A stretch of 46,017 bases of DNA, from positions 1 to 46,017 of the forward strand of contig NZ_JALNTY010000002.1 in assembly GCF_023161965.1 (NCBI RefSeq), in the 5' to 3' direction. The DNA comes from Anaerosoma tenue (GTDB taxonomy: Bacteria > Actinomycetota > Coriobacteriia > Anaerosomatales > Anaerosomataceae). Shown here one piece after another: positions 23,405-32,981 of the stretch (its first letter is position 1; each line of letters opens with the position of its first letter). Under the pieces are notes generated by a model. The model was not told the DNA's origin, made no database searches, and worked only from the letters and a program-made list of their open reading frames with translations. Position numbers and translations under genes: made by a program.

Positions 23405-25512
23405 TTTGAGCCCCCGATGATCTCAAGCACATGCAGCGCTCCACCCTCGTCGCCGCACGCGATCCGTTGGCGCGCGGGATGAGCCGCGACACACCGAACA
23501 GCGGCCGGAAGCGACACCACAAGGATGGGAAGCCCGGTCTCCGCGTCCCACAGGCGCACCGTGCGATCCCTGCCCGCAGAGGCGACCCAGCGTCCGCCGG
23601 GACCGAAGGCGACGCAGTCGACCGGGCCGCCGTGGCCTGTGAGGCAGCGGATCTCCTTACCGCTGCCGGCATCCCAAATTCGGACCGTCCCGTCGTGTCC
23701 GGCCGAGGCGATCGACCTGCCGTCGGGGCTGAACGCGCACGCGTTCACCTCGGCTGCATGGCCCTTCAGTACGTGCATGGCGGTCCGACGCGAGGTGTCC
23801 CAGACCTTCAGCGTGTGGTCCCAGCTCGAGGTGACGATCCGTGCATTGTCGGGGCTCAAGGCACAGCCGGTGATCCTTTCACCGTGAGCCTGGATGCTCC
23901 GCACCTCGCTCCCCGCAACGACGTCCCATATCCGGAGCGTCCGGTCGCCACCGCCCGAGACGGCGTGATGGCCGTCGAGCATGAAGGCACAGGCGTAGAC
24001 CGGGCGCAGGTGCCCTTTGAGCGTGCGTGCTTGCACACCGCGCCCGACATCCCACACGCGCAGCGTGTCGTCATCGTGGCCCGAGACGACCGTGGCGCCG
24101 TTGGCGCTGATCGCGCATGAGAGCCCGGCGGTCTTCGCGGTGCTGAGTGTGCGCAGCACCCGATCGCCGGCAGCGTCCCAGACCTTCACCGTGTCATCCG
24201 CGCTCGCCGACACGATGCGCGCCCCGTCGAGGCTGAACGCGCAGCCGTTGACCGCGGCGGTGTGGCCAGTGGAGACACGCGGCGGCGCGTCGGAGACCGC
24301 ATCCCAGACCCTCAGCGTGCGATCCTCGCTGCCCGATACGATCCACGTGCCGTCCGGGCTCACGGCGCAGGCCGAGACGCGCCCGGCATGCCCGACGATC
24401 GTGCGCATCTCGGCGCCGCTGCTCACATCCCACACCTTGAGGGTCTTGTCGTCGCTCGCCGAGACGACAGCGCTCCCGTCGGCGCTGAACGCGACCGCCT
24501 TGACGGTCGCCGAGGCCTCGACGCGATACACTTCCCCGCCTGCGCTCCTGGGGCCGAAAGCTCGTTCGACGGGATCGACGACTCCGCGTGCATCCCGCAG
24601 GTCGATGGTGGTGTAGGCGTCTCCGGCATCGTGGCCCCGCAGGACCTGCAGCGACCGTCCGCTGGCGGCGTCCCAGACCCTCACCGTGTCGTCCGCCGCT
24701 CCCGACGCGACCAGGCGACCGTCGGGGCTGAACGCACACGTGAAGACGCCGTACTTGTGCCCTTTGAGCGTGCGGACCTTGCGCCCGGTCGACGTGTTCC
24801 AGATGCGCACGGTCTTGTCGCTGCCCGCCGAGGCGATGAGAGAGCCATCGGGGCTGAACGCACAGCCATTCACACTACGCCTGTGGCCCTTCAGGACGCG
24901 GATCTGCGTGCCGCGCACGGCATCCCATACCCTCAGCGTCGTGTCCTCGGACGCGGAGACGATGAGCGACCCGTCGGGACTCACGGCACAGGCCGTCACA
25001 CGCCCTTCGTGCCCGGTGAGGCGGACGAGACGCTCGCCGGTCCGCGCGTCCCAGACCGCCACGGCACGGTCGTTACCCGCCGACACGATCCGGCTGCCGT
25101 CGGGCGTGAACGCGCACGCATTGGCGCCGCCGCGGTGCGCCTCCACCGCGTACACCTCAGCGCCGCTGGCGGCATCCCACACTCTCACCGACCAATCGCC
25201 GGCCGAGGCGATCCGCGTACCATCGGGGCTTATGGCGCAGCCTCGCACCTCGTCTGTATGGCCCGTCAGCGTGCGCGCCAGAGCCTTCGACTCGCCGAAG
25301 CGTGTCAGCAGCCTCGCCCACGGCGCGGCCCCCGGGCCGCTGCGGCGGTCGCGCTCGCCGCCCACCAGTGCGGCCACGGGGCCGTCGTCCCACTGCAGCC
25401 GGTTGTGCAGCTGCTGCCACACGGTCTCCGGATGGCCGGCGAGGACGTGCGACTCCTGCCCGAGCGCTCTTTCGAGGCTCTCGAGACTCGCGCGCTGTTC
25501 GCCTACGGTCAT
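23401..25512 (-). CDS. 14-blade WD40 protein (second of the STAND operon)
   Basis: A 703-residue protein. Residues 1-85 form a helical leader with ALGQESHVLAGHP and WQQLHNRLQW, shared with the two other WD40 proteins in this locus. Then 13 clear WD40 repeats of the type CAFSPDG...VWDA and one weaker last one make 14 blades, enough for two seven-bladed propellers. About 35 extra residues separate blades 5 and 6 (region DAYTTIDLRDARG). There is no catalytic domain. In STAND proteins such propellers sense the trigger and hold the ATPase inactive, so a sensor role is inferred. The ATG at 25512 overlaps the preceding stop as ATGA; GTG codons slightly upstream are less likely. Confidence 0.87.
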   Translation of the reverse strand: MTVGEQRASLESLERALGQESHVLAGHPETVWQQLHNRLQWDDGPVAALVGGERDRRSGPGAAPWARLLTRFGESKALARTLTGHTDEVRGCAISPDGTRIASAGDWSVRVWDAASGAEVYAVEAHRGGANACAFTPDGSRIVSAGNDRAVAVWDARTGERLVRLTGHEGRVTACAVSPDGSLIVSASEDTTLRVWDAVRGTQIRVLKGHRRSVNGCAFSPDGSLIASAGSDKTVRIWNTSTGRKVRTLKGHKYGVFTCAFSPDGRLVASGAADDTVRVWDAASGRSLQVLRGHDAGDAYTTIDLRDARGVVDPVERAFGPRSAGGEVYRVEASATVKAVAFSADGSAVVSASDDKTLKVWDVSSGAEMRTIVGHAGRVSACAVSPDGTWIVSGSEDRTLRVWDAVSDAPPRVSTGHTAAVNGCAFSLDGARIVSASADDTVKVWDAAGDRVLRTLSTAKTAGLSCAISANGATVVSGHDDDTLRVWDVGRGVQARTLKGHLRPVYACAFMLDGHHAVSGGGDRTLRIWDVVAGSEVRSIQAHGERITGCALSPDNARIVTSSWDHTLKVWDTSRRTAMHVLKGHAAEVNACAFSPDGRSIASAGHDGTVRIWDAGSGKEIRCLTGHGGPVDCVAFGPGGRWVASAGRDRTVRLWDAETGLPILVVSLPAAVRCVAAHPARQRIACGDEGGALHVLEIIGGSN

Positions 25513-27911
25513 CGCCGCCCTGACTTCCGCCACCACGGCTTCTTCTCATCCGTGTCACTCGCAGCCGAAGCAGGGTGGCTCGCGACGTGCGACGCATCCG
25601 TGAGCACGAAGTCGTTCACACGCAGCCGCAGGCCGCAACCGTGGGTAGGACACGTGAGATCCGAACCGCAGTCGCTCATCCTGACCGGATGCTCCTTCAG
25701 GCAGGCCGGGCAGCGGACCCGCAGTCCGTGCAGACCTTCTGTCGCCGTCACGATGACCGGGCCGCTGGGAAGGCCGATGAAGTCGAGGAAGTACATCGCA
25801 CCGTTCGCGTCTCCGCAGAGCGCGCGAAGCATCCACGTGTGCAGGGCTACTGAGAGCAGCCAATACGGCAGCGGGATCACCAACGCCTGCAGGCCGCTCT
25901 CCACGTTCCACACCCGCAGCGTCCCCGCTTCATCCACCGAAGCGATCCAGCAGGCGTCAGCGGTCACGGAGCAGCCCGTCACCGCACCTGTGTGGCCCGC
26001 GATCGTACGGCGCTCGACGCCCGTGGCCGCATCCCAGACCCTGAGCGTCGTGTCCTTGCCGGCCGAGACGATGAACACGGCATCGGGGCTCACCGTGCAC
26101 GCGGTGACCGCCCCATCGTGGCCTGCGAGTGTGCGTACCTGGCGACCCGTGGTCGCCTCCCACACTCTGAGCACACCCTCGCTGCCCGCCGATACCATCC
26201 ATGCGCCGTCGGGGCTCACTGCACAGTCTGTGGGCATGCCGGTATGCCCGCTCAGCTTCCGCAGCCCGTTGCCGGTGACCGCGTCCCAGACCCTGACCGT
26301 CTTGTCACTGTTCGCTGACACGACCGCGGCGCCGTCTGGGGTCACCGCACATGCCCGGAACCTCCCATACTCACCCGTAACCGGTCGGCCGCTGTGCGCC
26401 ACCAGCGTGCGGATCTCACTGCCAGTGGCGGGATCCCAGACCCTGAGCGTGTTGTCTGGGATGGAGCCAGGCTTCATACGGGTGGAACTCGCGGAGACGA
26501 TCCAGGTGGCGTCTGGGCTCACCGCGCAGTCGTTGACCGCGCCCTGGTGGCCCACAAGCGTGCGCGATTCTCTACACTCGCCCGCGTCCCAGACCTTGAG
26601 CGTTCCATCAAGACTGCCCGACACGAAGAAGCGTCCATCGGGGCTCGTGGCGCAGGCCGGTACGCCGGCATCGTGTCCTGTAAGCGGCGTGGGTCCTGCG
26701 AACCCCGATACCTGCCATACCCTCAGTGATCCGTCCTCGCCGCTCGAGACGGCGAGCGTACCGTCGCTCGCGATCGCACAACCACTCACCCGGCGACTAT
26801 GGCCCACGAGCGTGCACCGCTCCACGCCGGTGGCCGAGTCCCACACCTTGAGGGTCTCGTCGTCACTGGCCGAGAGGATCCACGCGCCGTCGGGGCTGAT
26901 GGCGCAGGCGTTGACTCCACCCGTGTGGCCCGTGAGCGTACGAAGTTCCTTGCCGGTGGCGACATCCCAGATCCTGAGCGTCTTGTCGGCGCCGGCCGAG
27001 ACGATCCGCGTTCCGTCGGGAGTCACCTCACACGCCCTCACCCCGGCGGTGTGACCCGTGAGCCTGCCCACCTCACGCCCGGTGTCCACATCCCAGATCC
27101 GCAGTGTGTTGTCAGGTGTAGAGTCCTGCCTCGCCCGGGACCCTCTCGTCAGGGGCTGCCTCCAGACGCTGGCCGAGACGACCCACCCACCATCGGGGCC
27201 GAACGCGCACGCCATGACCCCTGAGCTATGGCCTTCGAGCGTGCGGAGCTCCGCGCCGGTGGCCGCGTCCCAGATCTTGAGCGTCCCATCCGCGCTCGCC
27301 GAAACGACCTTGTCGCCATCCGGACTGAACGCGCAGCCATGCACCCAGCTGGTATGCCCGCAGAGTGTGTGGAGCTCCTTGCCCGTCAGCGCATCCCAGA
27401 TCCTCACCGTCATATCGCGAGCGGCCGTAGCGATCCGGGAACCATCTGGGCTGATCGTGCATGCCATGACCCCTGTGCCGCTTACTCCAGCGCTGTGACC
27501 TGCAAGGGCACGGAGTTCCTCGCCGGTGGACAGATCCCATACTGTGAGCGTGTTGTCGTCGCCCGCGGCAACGGCCCACCTCCCATCAGGGCTGACGTCG
27601 CATCCGTTCAGCCAGCCTCCGAGCGAATCCGAGCGCACGAGTGTACGGATCAGCGCCTCAGACTCGCGGAACGGATTCCGCGTCCTGATCCACGGCGTTC
27701 CTCCGGGCGCGCTCCGGCGTTCTCGCTCCATCTCAAGCAGCGAAGCCATCGGCCCCTGCCGCCACTGCAGCCTGTTATGCAGCTGCTGCCAGAGCAGTCC
27801 TGCATGCCTGTTCAGCACATGCGCTTCCCTGCCGAGAGCCGCATGGACCTCGGCTATCACAGCTCGCTCATCAAGCAGACCGGGTGCGCCCCCTGCCACG
27901 TGTCGTCTCAC
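25509..27911 (-). CDS. 14-blade WD40 protein with C-terminal zinc ribbon
   Basis: An 800-residue protein. Residues 1-85 carry the shared leader (ALGREAHVLNRH, WQQLHNRLQW, then ERERRSAPGGTPW). Thirteen clear WD40 repeats plus one degenerate one follow, again 14 blades. Blades 4 and 9 each hold an insertion before the last strand, ending in similar PDNTLRIWD/PDNTLRVWD. Residues about 728-765 form a cysteine-rich ribbon (RCPACLKEHP then LTCPTHGCG) that could bind zinc and a partner or nucleic acid. The GTG start at 27911 overlaps the RelA/SpoT-like gene stop as GTGA, so translation is coupled. The following WD40 gene overlaps its stop as ATGA. Confidence 0.88.
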   Translation of the reverse strand: MRRHVAGGAPGLLDERAVIAEVHAALGREAHVLNRHAGLLWQQLHNRLQWRQGPMASLLEMERERRSAPGGTPWIRTRNPFRESEALIRTLVRSDSLGGWLNGCDVSPDGRWAVAAGDDNTLTVWDLSTGEELRALAGHSAGVSGTGVMACTISPDGSRIATAARDMTVRIWDALTGKELHTLCGHTSWVHGCAFSPDGDKVVSASADGTLKIWDAATGAELRTLEGHSSGVMACAFGPDGGWVVSASVWRQPLTRGSRARQDSTPDNTLRIWDVDTGREVGRLTGHTAGVRACEVTPDGTRIVSAGADKTLRIWDVATGKELRTLTGHTGGVNACAISPDGAWILSASDDETLKVWDSATGVERCTLVGHSRRVSGCAIASDGTLAVSSGEDGSLRVWQVSGFAGPTPLTGHDAGVPACATSPDGRFFVSGSLDGTLKVWDAGECRESRTLVGHQGAVNDCAVSPDATWIVSASSTRMKPGSIPDNTLRVWDPATGSEIRTLVAHSGRPVTGEYGRFRACAVTPDGAAVVSANSDKTVRVWDAVTGNGLRKLSGHTGMPTDCAVSPDGAWMVSAGSEGVLRVWEATTGRQVRTLAGHDGAVTACTVSPDAVFIVSAGKDTTLRVWDAATGVERRTIAGHTGAVTGCSVTADACWIASVDEAGTLRVWNVESGLQALVIPLPYWLLSVALHTWMLRALCGDANGAMYFLDFIGLPSGPVIVTATEGLHGLRVRCPACLKEHPVRMSDCGSDLTCPTHGCGLRLRVNDFVLTDASHVASHPASAASDTDEKKPWWRKSGRR

Positions 27912-30412
27912 GCCCTCTTACGGACCTCGTAGCCCTGCCTGGCAAGCGTCTCCGGTATCGCGCGGATGAAGGCGCGATCGTACTCGCGGATGGGATCGGA
28001 CAGATCCGACCACGGAACGAGGTACGGCGAGAGCCGCTTCTTCACGTCCTTCATAGGCCCGTAGCGCCAGCCCTCAAGGAGCCGCTCGACGTTCCACCGG
28101 CCGTGCTCGATCTCGGCGAGGACCTCTACCTGCTTCTCAGGGATCACGTACAGCTCCGGTTCCCGGTCGGCAACCGGCACGGCCTCGAGGCCGATGAGAG
28201 CGAGTTTGGCGAAGATGTCGCCCGCGTGCTGCAGGCTCGAACGCCGGAACTCGGGGATGAGCTCGTCCCAGGAGGCCAACGCCGGCTCGTCGGGCCGGAG
28301 CTCGCGCTCCTTGTCCCGGCGGTACACCTCGTGCATCTCGCGCGCGATCGCCTCCCGAAGGCCCTCGGGCACCGGCACGCAGGTACCCCCCACATAGGCC
28401 CGTATCGAGGCGGCATCGGCCGGCATGTCGATCAAGCGCTCCGAGTCGCCCCACCGCGTATCGGGCACGAGCTTGGCGGCTTCGCGGCCGCTGTCGGTGA
28501 CTAGCGCCACCGTGGCGCCAAGGGCAAGCGCGATACGGTACTCGGCGGCCGAGATCCGCCCGCCGTTGATGCCGATGAGCCTCACCCGCGCGGGATCGAT
28601 CTCCGCAGCCACGATATCGATCCACGCCTGCAGCGGTCCCATGGGCGTGAAGCCCGCGTCATCGATCGCACGCACTTCCGAGTAGCGCTCATCGAGCGTT
28701 GCATCGATCGGCAGGAGCTTAGGGAGGTAGCTGAGCGCGTGGATGGCCGGGTTGCTCCCGGCCGCCTCGCCGACGAACCCGCTCACGCCCTCGCGCGTCC
28801 CGCCGCCGATGACGGTCCCGCAGAACTCGGCCATGCCGCGCACGAGCATGTCGCGATAGCGCTCGAACTCGTCGGCGCGCGCGGGGTCGCATCCGCCCGC
28901 CACCATCACGACCGGTTCGGCCACCGGAGCCGCACCTGTTGTGGCGAGTCCACGTACGACGGCGCTCGTCGCCTTGTCGGGGAAGCGGGCGGCCAGGGCC
29001 ACCTGCAGCAACCGCACCGCCCACGGGTATCCCGTGAGATGTGCGGCGGCCGGGCCTATGCGTTCGAGCATGCCCAGCGCCGTCGAGGGCTGGTGTGCCG
29101 CCTCGGAGCGCTCGACGCCCTTGGCGTATGCATCGAGAGCGGCGTAAGGATCGCCCTGCAGCAGATACAGGAACCCGGCCGTAAAGTACGAACCCGGGAT
29201 ATCCACGCTGGCAAGCGCGCGCGACTCGCAGGTGCGGATCGCAGCGGCGATCGCCGGCGCCGCCGCCGACGTGGGGCCGAGGTCGTTGCCGAGGGCGATC
29301 TGGTACTCCAGGTACCCGGCGAGCGCGTGAGGATCGTCCGGCAGCGCCTCGAAGGCGCGCTCGAAGGCCTCTCTCGCCTTCCGGTCGTCCACGCCGCGCC
29401 ACGACTCCGCGAGAGCAAGCAACGCCGACGCGCCGGCGTCCGGGTCCCCGGCCGCCTTCTCGAGCAGCGCCTGACCGCGCCGGTACGTCGCACCCTTGGG
29501 GGCGCCCCGCCCCTTGCCGCAGTACGCGACGCCGAGTTCGCGCAGAACCGGCGACTCGCCCGAACGCTCGAACGGAGACAGCGCGTCGATGGCATCCGCC
29601 CACGACTCGGCGGCGTTCGCCACTCCCGCGAGGCGGAGAGCAAGACCCATGTTCTCCGGATCGTTCTCACGGACGAACCGCAGCAGTTCGAGCTCCTCGG
29701 CCATCTGTTCGCGCGTCATGTACGCCTTGTAGGAGGAGACGAACCGCCGCATGTCGGCGTGGACGCGCGACATCGCGCCGTCGGCGGTCTCGAGCATCGC
29801 CGCCAGTCGCGCGTACTCGCGCCGCCACACCTCGGGCGCCTCGAAGCCGCCCTTGTACAGCAGGTCGTGGCCCACATCGGCCCACGCATGCTGCAGGAGG
29901 GTGCGTACCTGGATCTCGGCGCGCGGGTTGGACATGCCGCGCTTGCCGCCGTAGAGCCGCGCGGGAACCTTCACGGGGACGTCTTTGGTGGGGAACACGC
30001 CGCGCTTGAACGTGACGATGTAGTGGACCGAGCGGTAACCGAACTCGGCCGTCTTCAGGCGTCTGCCGATGTCCTCCGAGTTGGCCCAATCGATCTCGAA
30101 GTGCTCCTCGATGAAGCGCGAGACCCGCTCCACCTGCGCTTGCGTGTGCACGATGATGCGCCCTCCGCACAGGTCGGTGAGCTGGTCCACCGGTTGGCGG
30201 TACTTCTTGCACTTGCGCAGGCATTTCTCGGCGAAGCTGGGGATGCCCTTGGCGCGCACCTGCACGATGGCAAGCGGCGCGTACAGGTCGGCGGCGTGCT
30301 GCAGCACCTGCGCGAGGGTGTCGCCGAACAGCACGTAGTCGGACCGCCGTTTCGCGTACTCGGCAACCTGGGCGCTCGCCCACTCGGTGGTGCAGGGCTT
30401 CACATCGTCCAC
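27908..30412 (-). CDS. RelA/SpoT-type synthetase - TPR - SLOG - RyR multidomain protein
   Basis: An 834-residue protein with four parts. Residues about 20-190 are a RelA/SpoT nucleotidyl (pyrophosphokinase) domain with its active-site motifs intact: RAK at 53-55 with S59, D80 and R85, YRSVH at 126-130, and EIQVRT at 166-171. No HD hydrolase domain precedes it. Residues about 230-490 are helical, TPR-like. Residues about 497-650 look like a SLOG Rossmann domain (VVMVAGG, then IGGGTREGVSGFVGEAAG, then LIGINGG), a family that senses or processes nucleotides. Residues about 765-830 are a RyR domain (EIEHGRWNVERLLEGWRYG, then YLVPWSDL). The first domain should make (p)ppGpp or a related alarmone; the SLOG and RyR parts may bind a ligand. 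GTG 30412 has GGGGG upstream; an ATG at 30493 would overlap the ATPase gene. Located between the STAND ATPase and its WD40 partners. Confidence 0.85.
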   Translation of the reverse strand: MDDVKPCTTEWASAQVAEYAKRRSDYVLFGDTLAQVLQHAADLYAPLAIVQVRAKGIPSFAEKCLRKCKKYRQPVDQLTDLCGGRIIVHTQAQVERVSRFIEEHFEIDWANSEDIGRRLKTAEFGYRSVHYIVTFKRGVFPTKDVPVKVPARLYGGKRGMSNPRAEIQVRTLLQHAWADVGHDLLYKGGFEAPEVWRREYARLAAMLETADGAMSRVHADMRRFVSSYKAYMTREQMAEELELLRFVRENDPENMGLALRLAGVANAAESWADAIDALSPFERSGESPVLRELGVAYCGKGRGAPKGATYRRGQALLEKAAGDPDAGASALLALAESWRGVDDRKAREAFERAFEALPDDPHALAGYLEYQIALGNDLGPTSAAAPAIAAAIRTCESRALASVDIPGSYFTAGFLYLLQGDPYAALDAYAKGVERSEAAHQPSTALGMLERIGPAAAHLTGYPWAVRLLQVALAARFPDKATSAVVRGLATTGAAPVAEPVVMVAGGCDPARADEFERYRDMLVRGMAEFCGTVIGGGTREGVSGFVGEAAGSNPAIHALSYLPKLLPIDATLDERYSEVRAIDDAGFTPMGPLQAWIDIVAAEIDPARVRLIGINGGRISAAEYRIALALGATVALVTDSGREAAKLVPDTRWGDSERLIDMPADAASIRAYVGGTCVPVPEGLREAIAREMHEVYRRDKERELRPDEPALASWDELIPEFRRSSLQHAGDIFAKLALIGLEAVPVADREPELYVIPEKQVEVLAEIEHGRWNVERLLEGWRYGPMKDVKKRLSPYLVPWSDLSDPIREYDRAFIRAIPETLARQGYEVRKRA

Positions 30413-30440
30413 GCCAGAACCCCCATCCTCGGACTGCGGA

Positions 30441-32831
30441 TCATTCAGCAGGAAACGCCGCGAGCGCCGTCTCGTAGTCTTCCAGCAACGCATAGACGCC
30501 CGTGTAGAGCGTGCCTCCCGCGCTCTCCGGCCGCTCGATCACGCCAACGCGCGCGGCCTTCTCCTCCAGGAACGTGAAGTCGGTCAGCGCCTCGTAGACG
30601 GCCTGCCACTCCCTGGCGCCGGTGAGGTGGTACGGAAGCTCGCTCAGCGCTCGCGCGCGACCGCTCCACGAGCCGTCGCCTGCGGGATCGGCCATCGTGC
30701 GGAACATCGAGGCCAGCGTGGCATGGCGTGCGGCACGATTCCCTTCGAGGTACCGCTTCGTGGCCACCTCGGCCAGTTCGCGATGGTAGAAGGCGAGCAG
30801 CGACGCACCCTCCGACGAGCGCGTGCCCAGATAGGGCTGCAGGTCGAAGAACAGCCGCGACCAGACGACCACCGGCAACCGGGACGGAAGCGAGCCGTCG
30901 GCGGGCCGGTGCTCCGGCCGCGTGCGCTCATTGAACTCGCCGAGAACGCCCGTGTCCTGCTCGGCGGGGAAGAGGCTCAGGATCTCGTCCTCGGCAAGGC
31001 CCATCGCGTTGCGCGAAGCCGCAAGGTAGGCCAGCGTGCGGCCTACAAGGGTGGCGCCATGCTCGCGCTCGAGCCGCTCGTAGAGCGCGGCCACCATGTC
31101 GCGCACCCGGTCGCGGATCCCTTCAGGCTCGTCGTACGAGCTCCACCTGCGGGCCGTGGCGAACGCGAGCCGCAGGTGCAGCGGCCGCTGGCACTTCCCG
31201 AAGGCCGACATCACCGCATCGCGCTGCGGGCCCGTCAGCGTACGCTCGGCAAGGGCGAGCCACCTGTCGAGCAGCTTCTCCCCCTCGGCTACGCTCATCG
31301 GGCCGAGCTCGAGCAGCGCGGTCTCGGGCAGCATGTGCTGGAGCGTGCCGAGGGGACCGCTCATGGCGGCACGGTCTCCAGCGGCCTGCTCGCGCGGAGA
31401 GCGCTCATCCGCCTCTTCCGCGCGGATCGACGTGACGAGCCGCACGCCCTCCGGGAGCGAGGTGGGCAGCCAGGAGAACCCGTGCGCACCGTAGCCCGTT
31501 GAGAGCTGGTCGAGCGAGTCGATGAACAGGAGCAGCGGTCGCGTCGATCCCGCGGCCGCGAGCCGTTCGCGGAAGGCATGGACGAGCTCGTTGAAGTCGC
31601 TCGGCGTCTCTCCTTCCAGACCGTAGGCCGTGCCGATGTCCATGAAGAGGCTCTGCAGCAGGAGCCGAAGGTCGGCGGACGCCGGTGTGGCCCCGATGAA
31701 TCGATGGATGACGACGGCGTCCGCATGCGCGCCACGGGCGTCCTCGATCGCCTGGGCGAGCAGGGCCGACTTGCCCGAGCCGCCGTAGCCCCAGACCAAC
31801 AGCGGCGAGGCGTCGCCCGAGTCGAGATAACGAGCGATCGCCGCCCGGTACTCATCGCGCCCCGTGAACGACGACCCTCGCTCGATGCGGAAGAGCTCAT
31901 GTGCGGCCGCCTCGTCCGCCGAGGTGGTCTCGCTGCCGCCGAGCCGCTCGATCTCGGCGTCGATGACCGATGTGAGGGAGCCGAAGACGTCATTGCACAG
32001 CTGGTCGATGTGACCGGTCGACGGGGCGTCTCCATCCCATGCTGCCGAGTAGCGCTTCACGTTGCTCTCGCCTATGCCAGAGCGCAACCGCCCCTTGAGG
32101 TCTGCGAGCAGATCGACGGCTTCCGTATCGACGGCGCCTTCCAGCGTGAGATCACGGAAGCGTTTCGCCGCTGCGCTCTCCGGCAGCCCGCTTATCGTAC
32201 GCAGGAACGCGAACACGCTCTTGGCTTCGACCTCGTCGTCAAGCGCTCCGGCAAGGATCTCCTGCTCCGTCGCGGACGTCGTGTACTTCACGAGGGCATC
32301 CGGCCCCAGCTGCGCAGCCCCGGCGGCCGTGCGCAGAGCGGGCGCAAGAACCGCCTGCGCCTCGTTCCAGGCGGCCTCGGTCTCGTCGGTGCGTGGCTGG
32401 AGGCGGTAGACGCCGGCGAGCTCCTGGCCGGCTGGGGCCGCATTGGTGTCGAGCCTGTACCAGGTATCTGCCAGGACGGCCGCCTCCGGGTCCAGCTCCG
32501 CTCGCACCGCCTCGAACTCGGCGCGCGGGACCTCCTCCGGAAGGGGGCGCCATCCGTAACGGTCGCCGAGGAGCACGAGGAAGTTGGGTCGCGGTGTGAC
32601 CTCCTGGCAGCGGGCGATCTCGTCCAGACAGATGCGCATGGTCCGCTGACCGGCTGACGCCTCGTCGCCGATGCCCCACCTGAGGTCGATCGCCTGGAAC
32701 GAGTAGCCGCTCGCCGCACAGTGATCGCGCAGCCTCGGAAAGACGCGCTCCTGCAAGGCGTCCCGCTCGGCCTTGAGGTCGGCGAAAGTCGATGAGATGA
32801 AGACGCGGAAGACTCTATTCGCTTGTGCCAT
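30441..32831 (-). CDS. DUF4062-NACHT STAND ATPase
   Basis: A 796-residue protein. Residues about 6-95 are a DUF4062 domain (RVFISSTFADLKAERD, then LRWGI), a TIR-related fold common at the N-terminus of STAND proteins. Residues about 345-480 are the NACHT-type NTPase with Walker A GYGGSGKS (K354) and Walker B-like LLLFIDSLDQLS (about 436). A helical region follows and ends YALLEDYETALAAFPAE at the stop. In larger relatives this helical region is followed in the same chain by an ALxxxAHVL segment and WD40 repeats, which here are encoded by separate genes. ATG 32831 has GAGGGGGG in front and an ACTGTAC inverted repeat just upstream. STAND ATPases oligomerise on sensing a trigger; a defence or stress role is inferred. 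Confidence 0.9.
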   Translation of the reverse strand: MAQANRVFRVFISSTFADLKAERDALQERVFPRLRDHCAASGYSFQAIDLRWGIGDEASAGQRTMRICLDEIARCQEVTPRPNFLVLLGDRYGWRPLPEEVPRAEFEAVRAELDPEAAVLADTWYRLDTNAAPAGQELAGVYRLQPRTDETEAAWNEAQAVLAPALRTAAGAAQLGPDALVKYTTSATEQEILAGALDDEVEAKSVFAFLRTISGLPESAAAKRFRDLTLEGAVDTEAVDLLADLKGRLRSGIGESNVKRYSAAWDGDAPSTGHIDQLCNDVFGSLTSVIDAEIERLGGSETTSADEAAAHELFRIERGSSFTGRDEYRAAIARYLDSGDASPLLVWGYGGSGKSALLAQAIEDARGAHADAVVIHRFIGATPASADLRLLLQSLFMDIGTAYGLEGETPSDFNELVHAFRERLAAAGSTRPLLLFIDSLDQLSTGYGAHGFSWLPTSLPEGVRLVTSIRAEEADERSPREQAAGDRAAMSGPLGTLQHMLPETALLELGPMSVAEGEKLLDRWLALAERTLTGPQRDAVMSAFGKCQRPLHLRLAFATARRWSSYDEPEGIRDRVRDMVAALYERLEREHGATLVGRTLAYLAASRNAMGLAEDEILSLFPAEQDTGVLGEFNERTRPEHRPADGSLPSRLPVVVWSRLFFDLQPYLGTRSSEGASLLAFYHRELAEVATKRYLEGNRAARHATLASMFRTMADPAGDGSWSGRARALSELPYHLTGAREWQAVYEALTDFTFLEEKAARVGVIERPESAGGTLYTGVYALLEDYETALAAFPAE

Positions 32832-32851
32832 ATGCCCCCCTCGATACCCAG

Positions 32852-32880
32852 ACTGTACCCTTTGGGCATATGTGTACAGT
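32852..32880. promoter_or_regulatory. ACTGTAC/GTACAGT operator in the divergent conflict-locus promoter
   Basis: ACTGTAC (32852-32858) and GTACAGT (32874-32880) form a perfect seven-base inverted repeat with a 15-bp spacer, 21 bp upstream of the STAND ATPase start codon and in the divergent region shared with the lipoprotein gene. The binding protein is not in the window. Confidence 0.5.
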
Positions 32881-32981
32881 CCGTCACCCTGTGCCCGAAT
32901 CCTGCCCGGATACACTCGGCTCCGAGCGTGACTCCTCCTGTCTGGGAATGATGGTTCTGTCCGAGAAGGAGGACGGAAGAC

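Noticed and set aside
24262-27054. Long open frame on the plus strand (about 930 codons) opposite the two WD40 genes.
   Set aside because: It is the mirror of highly repetitive, GC-rich WD40 coding sequence; it has no start signal, domain or plausible composition.
23401-27911. Regular short DNA repeats at about 120-130 bp intervals, possibly CRISPR or tandem repeats.
   Set aside because: The period is that of one WD40 repeat (about 41 residues) and the copies are diverged in a coding pattern.
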